DNA of 64,000 nucleotides from JBBTCX01 sp964494205 (GCA_964494205.1 CAZBRD010000002.1:248001-312000), one strand, 5' to 3'; positions 49,883 to 59,755 are shown, numbered from the stretch's first letter. The notes: generated by a model not told the origin, from the letters alone. Made by a program: numbers and translations.

Positions 49883-52567
49883 ATGACAACGAGACTGATG
49901 CAGGATACGGATCGAATCGAAACGCAGGAGTGGCTGGAGTCGCTGCAGGCTGTGGCGGGTCAAAGCGGTCGCGAGCGGGCGACTTATTTGCTGCAACGCC
50001 TGATCGATTGGGGCAAGCGTAACAACATCGTGGCCCCGTTCAGCGCGAACACGCCGTACATCAATACGATTCACAAGAGTGAACAGCCTGAATATCCGGG
50101 CGATCGCGAAATCGAGCGGCGACTCAAGAGTCTGATGCGCTGGAACGCGATGGCCATGGTGGTGCGGGCGAATCGACGATCACCCGGCATCGGTGGGCAC
50201 ATCTCGACATACGCATCATCTGCAACGCTTTACGAGATTGGCTGGAACCATTTCTTCCGTGGAAACCTGCCCGACAGAACCGGTGATCAGGTCTTCTTTC
50301 AGGGGCATGGTGCACCGGGCGTTTATGCACGATCGTATTTGCTATACCGGCTCGATGAACAACATCTGGTGAACTTCCGCCGCGAGTTGCAGAGCACGCC
50401 TGGACTTTCGTCCTATCCGCACCCCTGGCTAATGCCCGGCTTTTGGGAGTTTCCGACCGTTTCGATGGGTTTGTCTGCCATCACCGCGATCTATCAGGCG
50501 CGGTTTAATCGGTACCTCGAAGATCGCGGATTGGCTGATACGTCGCAAAGTCGCGTTTGGGCCTTCCTCGGCGACGGCGAAATGGACGAGCCGGAGAGTC
50601 TCGGCGCGATCACGCTGGCTGCACGCGAAGAGCTGGACAATCTTACATTCGTGATCAACTGCAACCTGCAGCGGCTTGATGGACCGGTTCGCGGAAACGG
50701 CAACATTATTCAGGAACTGGAAGCTGCATTCCGAGGTGCAGGTTGGAACGTGATCAAAGTCATCTGGGGCGAAGATTGGGACCCGTTGTTTGAGGCTGAC
50801 CCGGATAGCCTGTTGATCGAGCGAATGAACGAAATCATCGACGGCGAATGGCAGAAGTACTCGGTCGAGACAGGTTCCTATATCCGCGACAATTTCTTCG
50901 GCGCCAACCCGAAGTTACGGCCGCTCGTCGATCATCTGTCAGACGACCAACTTCGAAAACTGCGTCTTGGCGGGCACGATCCGGCCAAAGTTTATGCTGC
51001 GTTCAAAGCTGCGAGCGAGCACCGTGGTCGGCCCACGGTGATTCTAGCGCGCACCATTAAGGGATACGGTTTGGGTGAAGCTGGCGAAGGTCGCAATATC
51101 AGTCACCAGCAGAAGAAACTGAATCACGAAGAGTTGAAAACGTTTCGAGATCGATTTGACATTCCAATCGCAGACAAGGACTTGGACGACGCGCCGTTTT
51201 ATCGTCCGTCGAAGGACAGTCCGGAATATCAATACATACTGGAACATCGCAAGCGACTTGGCGGATTTGTTCCGAAACGGCAAGTGAGAGCGGCGCCCTT
51301 GCCTGTACCTGCGGCAGGTATTTTCGATGAGTTTTACAAGGGTAGCGGCGACCGAGACATGGCCACGACAATGGCGTTTGTCCGCATTCTTTCGCGCCTG
51401 ATTGATGATCCTGAATACGGCAAATTGATCGTTCCTATTATTCCGGACGAGGCACGGACATTCGGCATGGATGCGTTGTTCCGCAAATGCGGAATCTATG
51501 CGCACGCGGGTCAGAAATACGAACCCGTCGATTCCCATCTGCTGCTCTACTATCGCGAAAGCATCGATGGGCAGATTCTGGAGGAGGGAATCACCGAAGC
51601 AGGCGCGATGGCGTCGTTCACAGCTGCGGGTACAGCCAACGTCACGTTCGGCGTGAATACGATTCCGTTCTTCATGTTCTACTCGATGTTTGGGTTCCAG
51701 CGGATCGGCGACTCAGCATGGGCCGCAGCCGATTCGCGTTGTCGCGGCTTCCTCGTCGGTTGCACTTCCGGTCGCACCACGCTGGCGGGCGAGGGTTTGC
51801 AGCATCAGGACGGTCACAGCCACATTCTCGCGAGCACCAATCCGGGCGTAGTTTGTTATGACCCGGCCTACGCGTTTGAAGTGGCTGTCATTGTTCGCGA
51901 AGGAATGCGGCGGATGTACCACGAGCGCGAGCCCGTGTTCTATTACATCACTGTGCAGAATGAGGTATACGCGCAGCCACCTATGCCCGAAGGAGTTGAG
52001 GAGGGGATCCTCAAGGGCTTGTACTTATTTAAGCCCGCGACGAATCCCAAGGGGCGGCCACGTGTTCATCTGTTCGGCAGCGGCTCGATCCTTCGCGAGG
52101 CATTGCGCGCACAGGAAGTTTTGGATCAAGTGTTCGATGTGGCGGCAGACGTGTGGAGCGCGACGAGTTACACGCAATTGCGCCGCGAGGCGCTCGCGTG
52201 TGAGCGATGGAATTTCCTGAATCCGGGCAAGCAACAGCGTACGCCGTACGTCACGCAAGTGTTAGCCGATGCGCCATATCCGGTCATTGCAACGAGCGAC
52301 TACATGAAGGCCTTGCCGGATTCCATTGCTCGTTGGGTGCCGGGAGGCATTTTCCCGCTGGGTACGGACGGGTTTGGCCGAAGCGAGGCACGGGCCGAAT
52401 TGCGCGAACACTTTGAAATCAACGCAAACTTCACGGTGTTGGCCGCATTGCAGCAGCTGGCGAAGATCAAGCAGTTTGACAAGTCGAAGCTCGCGCCGGC
52501 AGCCAAAACGCTGCAAATCAATTCGGAGAAGATCGACCCGTTGGTACCGCCGAAGGCGGAGATGTAG
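49883..52567 (+). CDS. aceE: Pyruvate dehydrogenase E1, homodimeric type
   Basis: 894 aa from the ATG at 49883, close to the length of E. coli AceE (887 aa); an earlier in-frame ATG at 49820 would add 21 poorly conserved residues. Thiamine diphosphate motif GDGEMDEPESLGAITLAARE with the following NCNLQRLDGPVRGN is conserved, as are SEQPEYPGDREIERR and LYYRESIDGQILEEGITEAG. It decarboxylates pyruvate and acetylates the lipoyl group of E2. No E2 or E3 gene is near, so these are elsewhere on the chromosome. Its 3' end overlaps the opposite-strand GT39 gene by 50 bp. Confidence 0.96.
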   Translation: MTTRLMQDTDRIETQEWLESLQAVAGQSGRERATYLLQRLIDWGKRNNIVAPFSANTPYINTIHKSEQPEYPGDREIERRLKSLMRWNAMAMVVRANRRSPGIGGHISTYASSATLYEIGWNHFFRGNLPDRTGDQVFFQGHGAPGVYARSYLLYRLDEQHLVNFRRELQSTPGLSSYPHPWLMPGFWEFPTVSMGLSAITAIYQARFNRYLEDRGLADTSQSRVWAFLGDGEMDEPESLGAITLAAREELDNLTFVINCNLQRLDGPVRGNGNIIQELEAAFRGAGWNVIKVIWGEDWDPLFEADPDSLLIERMNEIIDGEWQKYSVETGSYIRDNFFGANPKLRPLVDHLSDDQLRKLRLGGHDPAKVYAAFKAASEHRGRPTVILARTIKGYGLGEAGEGRNISHQQKKLNHEELKTFRDRFDIPIADKDLDDAPFYRPSKDSPEYQYILEHRKRLGGFVPKRQVRAAPLPVPAAGIFDEFYKGSGDRDMATTMAFVRILSRLIDDPEYGKLIVPIIPDEARTFGMDALFRKCGIYAHAGQKYEPVDSHLLLYYRESIDGQILEEGITEAGAMASFTAAGTANVTFGVNTIPFFMFYSMFGFQRIGDSAWAAADSRCRGFLVGCTSGRTTLAGEGLQHQDGHSHILASTNPGVVCYDPAYAFEVAVIVREGMRRMYHEREPVFYYITVQNEVYAQPPMPEGVEEGILKGLYLFKPATNPKGRPRVHLFGSGSILREALRAQEVLDQVFDVAADVWSATSYTQLRREALACERWNFLNPGKQQRTPYVTQVLADAPYPVIATSDYMKALPDSIARWVPGGIFPLGTDGFGRSEARAELREHFEINANFTVLAALQQLAKIKQFDKSKLAPAAKTLQINSEKIDPLVPPKAEM

Positions 52568-54143
52568 ACGGATCGCTCGTGCTTTCGCGTCGCAGAAGGT
52601 CGATCGTGCCGATTCCACGAAACGGCGGCGACGATGCTTGCAGTGAGTAACCCGGATAAAGCGTGACATCGGGTTTGTCCGTTCTGCCCCGCAGCACGAC
52701 GAGCGAGTCGAATTGTTGCATGGTCGACTGAGCTGTTTGATCGATCGGGTCGCAGAGCAATATCAGGTTCTCGATCTCGCGGCCGTGATAATGTGCGAAA
52801 CGACCTAGTAGGGTTTTCGCCCACCACGTCGGCGCTTTGCGACCGTCGAACACCACTAGCGAGTCGTCTTCTAAATTTGCTTTGATGAACTCCGCCGCGA
52901 CTTGCGCTTCAGGGTTGACTCGCGTGGGATAGGAGAATGTTAGCAAACAACTTGCAACGACGATGGCCGCCGGTATGCGGTAATAGAAACTCGGCCAAAC
53001 GTCCCACGAAATCGCAACTAGGCCTGCAAGCCCCGGTAGCGCGATTAGCAAAAATCTGGTGTGGCCCAACGTTCCCGAATCACGAAACAAATCGACAAGG
53101 CAAAAAACCACTAAAGGAACAAAAAACCAGAACATTAGAAACAGCTGACGACTGTTCCTTTGCCTGCCTAGTACCCAGATCGTCGTAACAAGAAAAACGA
53201 TTCCGCCGAACACCTGAATGAACGTGGACTTGGCCCACTCCACACCAAGCATAAGTCGCACTGGTACGCCAAGGAACCGAATCGCGGTGTCGAGCCAGTG
53301 CCCTTCGCTTTGCTCGGTCAACCAGTTGACGTCAGTTCTCCATGATTGTCCCATGAGGAACCATCCGCCAAACAAGATTGCATAAATCGCCATTGCCGCG
53401 AATTCGGCAACCAAGATCCGATTGCGCGAAGGGCCCCGAATCGAAAACCACGCGAACGCTGCGCGAACGGGAACTAGCATCAACAAACGATGATCCGTCA
53501 TGAGAGCGGCCGTGGATATTAGAATATACAAGCTGTACATCCAGTGTTGCGTAGGCGATCCCGAAACCCTCGTTCGTAATTCGATTTGGGTCAACAAAAC
53601 CGCTGTCGCCACAGCCAGGCAAAGGGACAGGCTATAGGGGCGTGCCTCTTGGGCGAGGCTGATGGACGAAAACGCAACTGTGCAAACAAGTACACCGAAG
53701 ATCGACGCCCACCTTGACGAAAAAGCACGGAACAAAAGGTAGAGCAGGCAGAGTGTTGCGATTGACGCAAATGCCGAAGGTAGTCGAACAGCAAACTCTG
53801 AATTGCCGGCGATTCGTCGGACTGCCGACACCATCATGAAATAAAGTGGCGGATGTACGTCGTGTAGTTGCGAATTCCAAACTCCCAGAATGCTTGATTG
53901 TTCCCCGAGATGGGTCAAGCTTGGAAGGCCATGGATCAATTGGTTGCACGGTAGGGCGGCAAACTCATCGTAGTGCCCCGAGGATGAAATCAGAGTGTAC
54001 GTCTCGTCGAGCCAGTAGTTTTGATCACCGAGATCATAAACGCGAAGTAATGCCGCAAGCGCGACAATGATCGTCAGAATCACGACCGCCTGTTTTCTGG
54101 ATAAGTCGGCGTTCAAAGGCGAAGCCTCCGTGCGGTCGGTCAT
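52518..54143 (-). CDS. GT39/ArnT-like membrane glycosyltransferase
   Basis: 541 aa with about ten to twelve membrane segments. The first extracytoplasmic loop contains YDLGDQNYWLDETYTLISSSG, with the D-E pair typical of GT39/GT-C enzymes, and the loop NSQLHDVHPPLYFMM follows. These use polyprenyl-phosphate sugars at the outer face of the inner membrane. The C-terminal tail (STSDPSTSPPSAVPTG) is low in complexity and lies in the part that overlaps aceE. The gene starts 2 bp after pdxA, so it belongs to the ribE-pdxA transcript. Confidence 0.83.
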   Translation of the reverse strand: MTDRTEASPLNADLSRKQAVVILTIIVALAALLRVYDLGDQNYWLDETYTLISSSGHYDEFAALPCNQLIHGLPSLTHLGEQSSILGVWNSQLHDVHPPLYFMMVSAVRRIAGNSEFAVRLPSAFASIATLCLLYLLFRAFSSRWASIFGVLVCTVAFSSISLAQEARPYSLSLCLAVATAVLLTQIELRTRVSGSPTQHWMYSLYILISTAALMTDHRLLMLVPVRAAFAWFSIRGPSRNRILVAEFAAMAIYAILFGGWFLMGQSWRTDVNWLTEQSEGHWLDTAIRFLGVPVRLMLGVEWAKSTFIQVFGGIVFLVTTIWVLGRQRNSRQLFLMFWFFVPLVVFCLVDLFRDSGTLGHTRFLLIALPGLAGLVAISWDVWPSFYYRIPAAIVVASCLLTFSYPTRVNPEAQVAAEFIKANLEDDSLVVFDGRKAPTWWAKTLLGRFAHYHGREIENLILLCDPIDQTAQSTMQQFDSLVVLRGRTDKPDVTLYPGYSLQASSPPFRGIGTIDLLRRESTSDPSTSPPSAVPTGRSSPN

Positions 54144-54145
54144 TT

Positions 54146-55225
54146 TCAGGTCCCGACAGTAACGGAGGCGGTAGGGGAGCGCCAGTCGGTTCGCGCATTC
54201 CCGGCGAGTTGAACCGCGAGGCGAAGTGCTTCTGTCATGCTCGATGGATCGGCCACGCCGCGTCCCGCGATGTCAAACGCAGTTCCATGGTCCGGACTGG
54301 TGCGAATGATCGGCAAACCCAGCGTGACGTTCACCGCACGGTCGAACGCCAGCACTTTAACGGGAATCAGACCCTGATCGTGATACATGGCCACAATGCC
54401 ATCGAAACGCGAACAGACGCGCGGCGTGAACAATGTGTCTGATGGAAATGGTCCTTCGACTTCGATCCCCACGTTTCGCGCCATCTGCATGGCGGGTTCG
54501 ATGATGCGTTGCTCATCGTCGCCGAAGAGGCCGTCTTCGCCGGCGTGAGGGTTGATGCCCGCAACTCCGATGCGCGGGTGCTCAATGTTGAACCAATTCC
54601 GCAGCGCCTGATACAGCAGATCGATCGGTTGAAACACAAGGCCGATGTTGAAATGATTGCGCAATTCAAACAGGCCAACGTGGGCACTCGCAAGAACGAC
54701 ACGAAGACTCGGCGCGACGAACATCATATTAACGCGCCGTGCCTCAAACGCGGCCGCTAGTTTCTCCGTATGCCCAGGAAAGTCGCACCCCGCCATGCTC
54801 CAACTGGTCTTGTTGATCGGCGCGGTCACGAGGGCATCAACTGCACCTCTTCTGGCTGCATCAATACCGCTGTCCAAAAATCGAAGGGAAGCCATGCCGC
54901 CGCTCTCGCTTGGGCGCGCCTTAGACCAATCTCGCTGTGCAACTTTCTCGTCAGGAATAACCAATACGCCGGAATCGATGCGCAATTCTGACGAGGCAGG
55001 ATTGACAAACCAGTAAGGACGAATGCCCGCTTCGCGAGCGGCGCGCTCCAGCAATTCGGGAATGCCGAAAACGACGAACCGGCCATGAGAACGCAGGTCG
55101 GGATCGGTAAGTGCCTTAACAATGATTTCCGGACCTATGCCGCACGGATCACCCATTGAGATGCCAATGACGGGCCGGCGAGCGGGCTCAACAGGGCCGT
55201 GATGATCTGCGGCGTGGCGCGTCAT
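54146..55225 (-). CDS. pdxA: 4-hydroxythreonine-4-phosphate dehydrogenase
   Basis: 359 aa. Family hallmarks are present: GISMGDPCGIGPEIIVKA at the N-terminus; metal-binding His residues in FPGHTEKLA, ASAHVGLFEL and MYHDQGLIPVKV; and INPHAGEDGLFGDDE. The C-terminus GTAFDIAGRGVADPSSM is typical. The enzyme oxidises 4-phosphohydroxy-L-threonine, a step in pyridoxal phosphate synthesis. The gene starts in an ATGA overlap with ribE, so two cofactor genes are coupled. Confidence 0.96.
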   Translation of the reverse strand: MTRHAADHHGPVEPARRPVIGISMGDPCGIGPEIIVKALTDPDLRSHGRFVVFGIPELLERAAREAGIRPYWFVNPASSELRIDSGVLVIPDEKVAQRDWSKARPSESGGMASLRFLDSGIDAARRGAVDALVTAPINKTSWSMAGCDFPGHTEKLAAAFEARRVNMMFVAPSLRVVLASAHVGLFELRNHFNIGLVFQPIDLLYQALRNWFNIEHPRIGVAGINPHAGEDGLFGDDEQRIIEPAMQMARNVGIEVEGPFPSDTLFTPRVCSRFDGIVAMYHDQGLIPVKVLAFDRAVNVTLGLPIIRTSPDHGTAFDIAGRGVADPSSMTEALRLAVQLAGNARTDWRSPTASVTVGT

Positions 55226-55863
55226 ACCAGCCCCGCCTCGTTGAACTTGTTCAATGGTATCCCACCGGCTTCGGCCATCGAGTTAAGTCGGTGAACGATC
55301 GTACGAGCTAGAATATCGGACTCGATGTTGACAACGTCTCCGACGCCAAGCGACCCAAGCGTCGTCAGATCCAGCGTGGTCGGTATCAACGCGACAGAGA
55401 ATCGGGGCCCATTTACTTCGGCAATCGTGAGCGAAACACCGTCAATGGCCACAGAACCCTTGGGGATAATGAACGGCTGCAGATGAGGCTGCGGCTCCAG
55501 CCACACGACGAATTCGCGTGCGTTTGAAATGAGATCGACAACCTCCGCCGTGCCGTCGACGTGTCCCTGCACAAAGTGGCCATCGAGACGGTCGCCCGCT
55601 CGAAGAGAGCGTTCGATGTTGACATAATCGCCCAACTTTTTCGAACCCAGCGAGGTCTTCGCGAGCGTTTCCTGAATCACGTCGAAGTCTGCGTGCGAAC
55701 CGTCACAGCCGGTAACCGTGAGGCAAACGCCGCTGACGGACACGCTCGCTCCGTGCTTGCATTCGGAGACGATGGAGCCAATATCGACACGAAGCCGCCG
55801 GCCGCCCGGAACGGGCTGTGATTCGGTGATTCTACCGCGTTGTTCGATAATTCCCGTAAACAC
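55222..55863 (-). CDS. ribE: Riboflavin synthase, alpha subunit
   Basis: 213 aa counted from the GTG at 55863, which is preferred over the in-frame ATG at 55875: GAGGG lies five bases upstream and the N-terminus then starts MFTGIIEQRG, as in the family. It has two lumazine-binding repeats (FTGIIEQRGRI...VSGVCLTV and GHVDGTAEVV...VAIDGVSLTI). It converts two 6,7-dimethyl-8-ribityllumazine molecules to riboflavin. The order ribE-pdxA-GT39 on the minus strand suggests one transcript. Confidence 0.95.
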   Translation of the reverse strand: MFTGIIEQRGRITESQPVPGGRRLRVDIGSIVSECKHGASVSVSGVCLTVTGCDGSHADFDVIQETLAKTSLGSKKLGDYVNIERSLRAGDRLDGHFVQGHVDGTAEVVDLISNAREFVVWLEPQPHLQPFIIPKGSVAIDGVSLTIAEVNGPRFSVALIPTTLDLTTLGSLGVGDVVNIESDILARTIVHRLNSMAEAGGIPLNKFNEAGLV

Positions 55864-56056
55864 GATAACCCTCATGGCAACGTCGCTAGGTCATTCTATC
55901 ACATGGATTGGGGCAAATACACATGATGGCAAGTCGGTAGAAATTTGTCGGTCGGCTTGGTTGAATTGTCCCGGGGTAGAAGGGGAATAGCCGTTAGGAA
56001 CTCTTCTGCCTAAAGAACCCAACCGCTTACAAGTGAAGTGATCCGGAAGTCGCGGT

Positions 56057-56347
56057 CTATAGTTCAAGCAAGGCGTCGATCAGTTCTTCGTCTTCGATGC
56101 CGAGCTCGCGATATGCCTCGCGTTTTTCTTCTTCGGATAGATCCGGGTCGTTAGCGATTTCTTCCAATTCTTCGACGGTGAACAACTGGCCATCTGCACC
56201 AACGAGTCGATTGGGGAAGTCGGTGCTATTATTTGAAACGCATCCAACGAAACCCACGCCGAAGGTGAAGGTCGCGAGGAGAATCACACTTCGCACCCAC
56301 GCGAACACTTGTCGACTTGCAATATTTGCTGCATTATTAGATTTCAT
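56057..56347 (-). CDS. Small lipoprotein, acidic C-terminal region
   Basis: 96 aa. A basic N-terminus and hydrophobic stretch (VILLATFTFGVGF) end in lipobox FVGC, with Cys 36 as the lipidated residue. The rest is acidic and helical, with LFTVEELEEIANDPDLSEEEKREAYRELGIEDEELI. It resembles small planctomycete lipoproteins with no known role. A small lipoprotein after a glycosyltransferase gene on the same strand may be linked to the cell envelope. Confidence 0.7.
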   Translation of the reverse strand: MKSNNAANIASRQVFAWVRSVILLATFTFGVGFVGCVSNNSTDFPNRLVGADGQLFTVEELEEIANDPDLSEEEKREAYRELGIEDEELIDALLEL

Positions 56348-56365
56348 ACGGTGACTCTATTCCGG

Positions 56366-57643
56366 TCAGTTGCGCGCTGCAAGCAATGGTTCCTGTTGTT
56401 GTTCTGCATCTGGTTTCAAAGACTCGGAACCCGCCGCCGTGCACCAAATGTCGGCCGCGCCATTCGAACTCTGGCGAATGATGTCGAGCGCCTCAACGTG
56501 ACGACCAACGAGCACCGACAACGCCTCTACCTTCGACTCCCATGAATCGTGCATCACCAGACGAGCCATGGCAAGTCCGCGCTGGTCCGCGGGCGTCGCA
56601 ATCGCGTCCGTGCAAGCGGCAGCAAATTCATCGGCGGTAGCCGCTATTCTAATGTGCGGTGCGAGTCGCTCAGCCTCGGGCAATGGTGTTGAGACGATCG
56701 GCAGTCCTGCGGCGAGGTATTCGTGCATCTTGATCGGATTGACGCAGCGGGTCATTTCATTGGCGGCGAAAGGAAGCAACGCGGCATCGAAATGCGCGCA
56801 ATAGTCTGGCAGTTCACTGTAGGTTCGACGACCAAGTAAATGGACATTGCGCAAGGTCTTGAGCGCGGCCATGTCGGACTTGGCTTCGCCGATAAGTACA
56901 ATCGAGTAATTCGGACATCGCCTCGCGACTTCAGCCAGAAGGCCCGTGTCGATCCAATGTTGAATCAGGCCGAAGAAGCCGAGTCGCGGCTTTGGTATCG
57001 CCTGCAGGTCGTCGGGGCAGGGCAGCTCCTGGCGCCAGGCGAGTGCGAAATGATCGAAATCAACACCGTGGCGAAGGAGCTTGGCGTCTTCGCGTATCCG
57101 GCGTTTCTCTTCCCAGAGCGGAGCCGAAGTAGTGATCACGAGGTCCGCGCGATGGAGCAGCTCAGTCTCCGATTCCACGATGTGTGCCGCATCATGCCCT
57201 TGGAATTTGGTGTAATCGTCTACGCAGTAGTAGATGAACACTTCTTCGCCCAGTTGATCGACGAGAAACGGCACATCGGGCGCGAAGCACCACACCTGAA
57301 TGGGATCGCTCGTTTGTGCGATGGCATTCAGCGCACGCCTTATCTGTGCTATCAACAGTTGTTCGTTGAAATGGCGAACTGCATTGTTCGATGCGCCGGG
57401 TATCACCAGCGGCGTAAGCTGCCACATGGATTCCGAAACGCGCTCGACACCCCTTGCGACCCGCCGAAGAACACTCCAGGCGCCGGCTACATCGGACTTC
57501 GTAGCGCCAGGGCGGCGCGTCCCGTGATAGTTCACCCACAGAATACGATTCTGCGCCGAAAGCAGCCTCATTAAGTGGTGCTTGCTGGTCGGATCGTAGT
57601 CCCAGGAGCTGCCGATGCAAACGATCGTGCGCCCGGAGATCAT
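56366..57643 (-). CDS. Glycosyltransferase, GT4-like
   Basis: 425 aa. The N-terminus (IVCIGSSWDYDPTSKHHLM) and the middle part (VWCFAPDVPFLVDQ, RHGVDFDHFA) match the GT4-like family often found in exosortase clusters. The donor-binding region reads CVNPIKMHEYLAAGLPIVSTPLPEAE. It starts in a 4-bp overlap with the kinase gene upstream, so it is part of the second export set, presumably working on the same polymer. Confidence 0.88.
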   Translation of the reverse strand: MISGRTIVCIGSSWDYDPTSKHHLMRLLSAQNRILWVNYHGTRRPGATKSDVAGAWSVLRRVARGVERVSESMWQLTPLVIPGASNNAVRHFNEQLLIAQIRRALNAIAQTSDPIQVWCFAPDVPFLVDQLGEEVFIYYCVDDYTKFQGHDAAHIVESETELLHRADLVITTSAPLWEEKRRIREDAKLLRHGVDFDHFALAWRQELPCPDDLQAIPKPRLGFFGLIQHWIDTGLLAEVARRCPNYSIVLIGEAKSDMAALKTLRNVHLLGRRTYSELPDYCAHFDAALLPFAANEMTRCVNPIKMHEYLAAGLPIVSTPLPEAERLAPHIRIAATADEFAAACTDAIATPADQRGLAMARLVMHDSWESKVEALSVLVGRHVEALDIIRQSSNGAADIWCTAAGSESLKPDAEQQQEPLLAARN

Positions 57644-58611
57644 TTGCGTTTCTTGTCCTTCTTGCGACCGCCTGTTTCGTGATCTTTATGCGTGTAGTTG
57701 TAATAGCGGTAGTAGTATTGATAACGATAGCCGTATCCGTAGCCGTAACCGTATCGCCCAACCGGAGCGTCACGGCCGACCAGCAGGCATCCAAGAACCG
57801 GAATGTTGTTGACTTGCAGCAACCGTACGGCTCGCTTTGCAGCAACTTCGACCGTCCTGTGTAAGCGCACCACGACGATAGCCCCGTCGCACATCGGGCC
57901 GATGATGCCCATGTCGGTGACGGTGGTCAGCGGTGGCGTGTCTACCACGACATAGTGATACTCATTGTTCATCCGGCGGAAGATGTCGCGAGTAAACGTA
58001 TTGGTAAGCAATTCCGGCGCGGATCGACCATGCGTGCTACCCGCTGGGATAAAGTTGAGGTTTGGCACTGGCGTTTTGCGAACCACTTCATCGAACGACG
58101 CCCTTTCAGCCAAAACGTCTGCGAGGCCCGGACGATCGTCCTGGCAGAGCATGCGTGCGAGCGATCCGCGTCGAAGGTCGCAGTCGACAACCAACACCTT
58201 GATATGATGAATTTCTGCGAGGATGCATCCGAGGTTGAGACTGGTGACGCTTTTCCCCTCTTTGGGCAGTGCGCTGGTGATCGCAAGGACGCGATGTTCA
58301 TAATTAGGATTGGTGCTAAGCAATCGAGTCCGCAGGGCACGGTATTGTTCTGTGACCAGAGAGGAGCGTTGATAGAATGGCACCAGCGATTCGCTGATCT
58401 TATCAACAACCGTCGGTGTTTCAGGGTCACGATCTTCGTTGTCTGATATTGGTTCGGGTTCGTGAAGTATGGGCGGCTGGATGAAATCAGCCGGGCGCGG
58501 CAAAGGCGGCAACGATGGTGTGGCCACAGCGATTCCACCGCCGCTGGATGTTTCCATCACACGACGTCGTTCCTGTTCGGCCCGTTTGAGTGCGTCTGCG
58601 ATTCGACTCAT
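57640..58611 (-). CDS. CpsD/CapB-type tyrosine kinase
   Basis: 323 aa, cytoplasmic. It starts MSRIADALKRAEQERR, typical of XrtA-associated tyrosine autokinases. Walker A is SALPKEGKSV (about 113-122), Walker A' is VLVVDCDLRRGSL (about 139), and Walker B is YVVVDTPPL. The C-terminal tail is very rich in tyrosine and glycine (GRYGYGYGYGYRYQYYYRY) and ends in a lysine-rich stretch (GGRKKDKKRK). The tail is the likely autophosphorylation cluster. The kinase is separate from any Wzz-type membrane part, in contrast to the fused kinase in the large cluster. Confidence 0.92.
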   Translation of the reverse strand: MSRIADALKRAEQERRRVMETSSGGGIAVATPSLPPLPRPADFIQPPILHEPEPISDNEDRDPETPTVVDKISESLVPFYQRSSLVTEQYRALRTRLLSTNPNYEHRVLAITSALPKEGKSVTSLNLGCILAEIHHIKVLVVDCDLRRGSLARMLCQDDRPGLADVLAERASFDEVVRKTPVPNLNFIPAGSTHGRSAPELLTNTFTRDIFRRMNNEYHYVVVDTPPLTTVTDMGIIGPMCDGAIVVVRLHRTVEVAAKRAVRLLQVNNIPVLGCLLVGRDAPVGRYGYGYGYGYRYQYYYRYYNYTHKDHETGGRKKDKKRK

Positions 58612-58672
58612 AGGATACTGATTACCAATTCATCGTTAAGTGATCCGCGTTTTTTGCAAAACGCGTTCGCTT

Positions 58673-59440
58673 TCATCTGTATCTACGATTACCGTTATTG
58701 TCGTCATCATCGTCCTGATATTCGTCGTTGGCATGCTTGATCTGCGCCGGCGTCAAATAGGCGTCGATAGCCGGTGAGACCGGATAGAGCGCTTCGCGTA
58801 CGCGTAGACCAACCCATGCAAGCGGCGTCGGCGGTACATACACGATGTCATCCGGCTCGAGCAGAATGTTCTGGCTCCAGTCTCCGGTCTTGATCATTTT
58901 GGCGACGTCGATCTGCATGGTGCGAATGGGCGTCTCGCCGTGCGCTGGTCGAATGACTTTGGTTTGACTGGTCCACGAGAGGAAGTCTGCTCCCGACCGG
59001 GTAATTGCGTCAATCAAAGTGTCACGGCCGGTATATGGTCTTGGGCCTGCCTGAGCGATTTGCCCCTGCACGTAATATTTTTTGCTCTGATAACTTGAAA
59101 CCCGGACGCTGACTTTGGGGTCGACGTAATAGCGACTCAATTGAAGTTCAAGTTTGGCGGCGATTTCCTTCGCAGTCATGCCGACAACTTTCATCTCCCC
59201 GAGCAACCGCATGTTGACCTTGCCGTCCGGCTGGATGCGAAGGTTCTCGCCATCGATCTCAGAAATCCGGGGTGCACTAATAGATATTGAATCAGGAATT
59301 CCAACGCGATATTCGATGGCGGAGACTTCGTGTTCATGCTCACGAAGAAAGTGCAGCATGTCCGGGTTCTTGGCCGCACAGCCAATTCCCACGAATGGGA
59401 TCACAGCCAGAATCGATTGATGTCGCAATGGAAAGCGCAT
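58673..59440 (-). CDS. Polysaccharide export lipoprotein, OPX/EpsE type
   Basis: 255 aa with signal peptide and lipobox VGIGC (Cys 21). The polysaccharide export domain (YRVGIPDSISISAPRIS) and one SLBB-like part (YYVQGQIAQAGPRPYTGRDT) are present. The C-terminus ends in an acidic tail (YQDDDDDNNGNRRYR). It is shorter than the OPX protein of the large cluster, as is usual for exosortase-linked EpsE proteins. It is 61 bp from the kinase gene, on the same strand. Confidence 0.9.
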   Translation of the reverse strand: MRFPLRHQSILAVIPFVGIGCAAKNPDMLHFLREHEHEVSAIEYRVGIPDSISISAPRISEIDGENLRIQPDGKVNMRLLGEMKVVGMTAKEIAAKLELQLSRYYVDPKVSVRVSSYQSKKYYVQGQIAQAGPRPYTGRDTLIDAITRSGADFLSWTSQTKVIRPAHGETPIRTMQIDVAKMIKTGDWSQNILLEPDDIVYVPPTPLAWVGLRVREALYPVSPAIDAYLTPAQIKHANDEYQDDDDDNNGNRRYR

Positions 59441-59755
59441 GAGCCAACTCTCGAAAGCAGTGCGTTCCCGCGTCCTGGTGGAAGGTTAAGACATCGCACC
59501 TTCGAACGTCCGGAAGCGCGCACCGACGGTCTCAGGGAAGTTATCGGGTACCGTCCGAATAGGCTGAATCTGGACGTGTCCATAAGAACCGGATTCTCGC
59601 GGCAGTATGCTGAATCGTCCGAGAACTCATGAAATTCAAGTGGCGTCCGAGAAGTCGGAGCGGTTATTTCAGACCTGTCAGCGTGGGGCCGATATCTGTT
59701 TGTATTGTTTCCGGTCTCTCTTTGCATGAGTCGCGATTGAACGCTCGGAGGCTTC
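59441..59755. other. 315-bp divergent intergenic region
   Basis: This gap separates the minus-strand export lipoprotein from the plus-strand ATPase, so it should hold two outward promoters. No convincing -35/-10 pair was found by eye. GGAGG at 59747-59751 is the ribosome binding site of the ATPase. Confidence 0.55.

Noticed and set aside
57700..57760. Repeat of GCCGTATCC-like units read as a CRISPR or tandem DNA repeat
   Set aside because: The units are codons of the tyrosine-rich tail of the CpsD-type kinase, without spacers.
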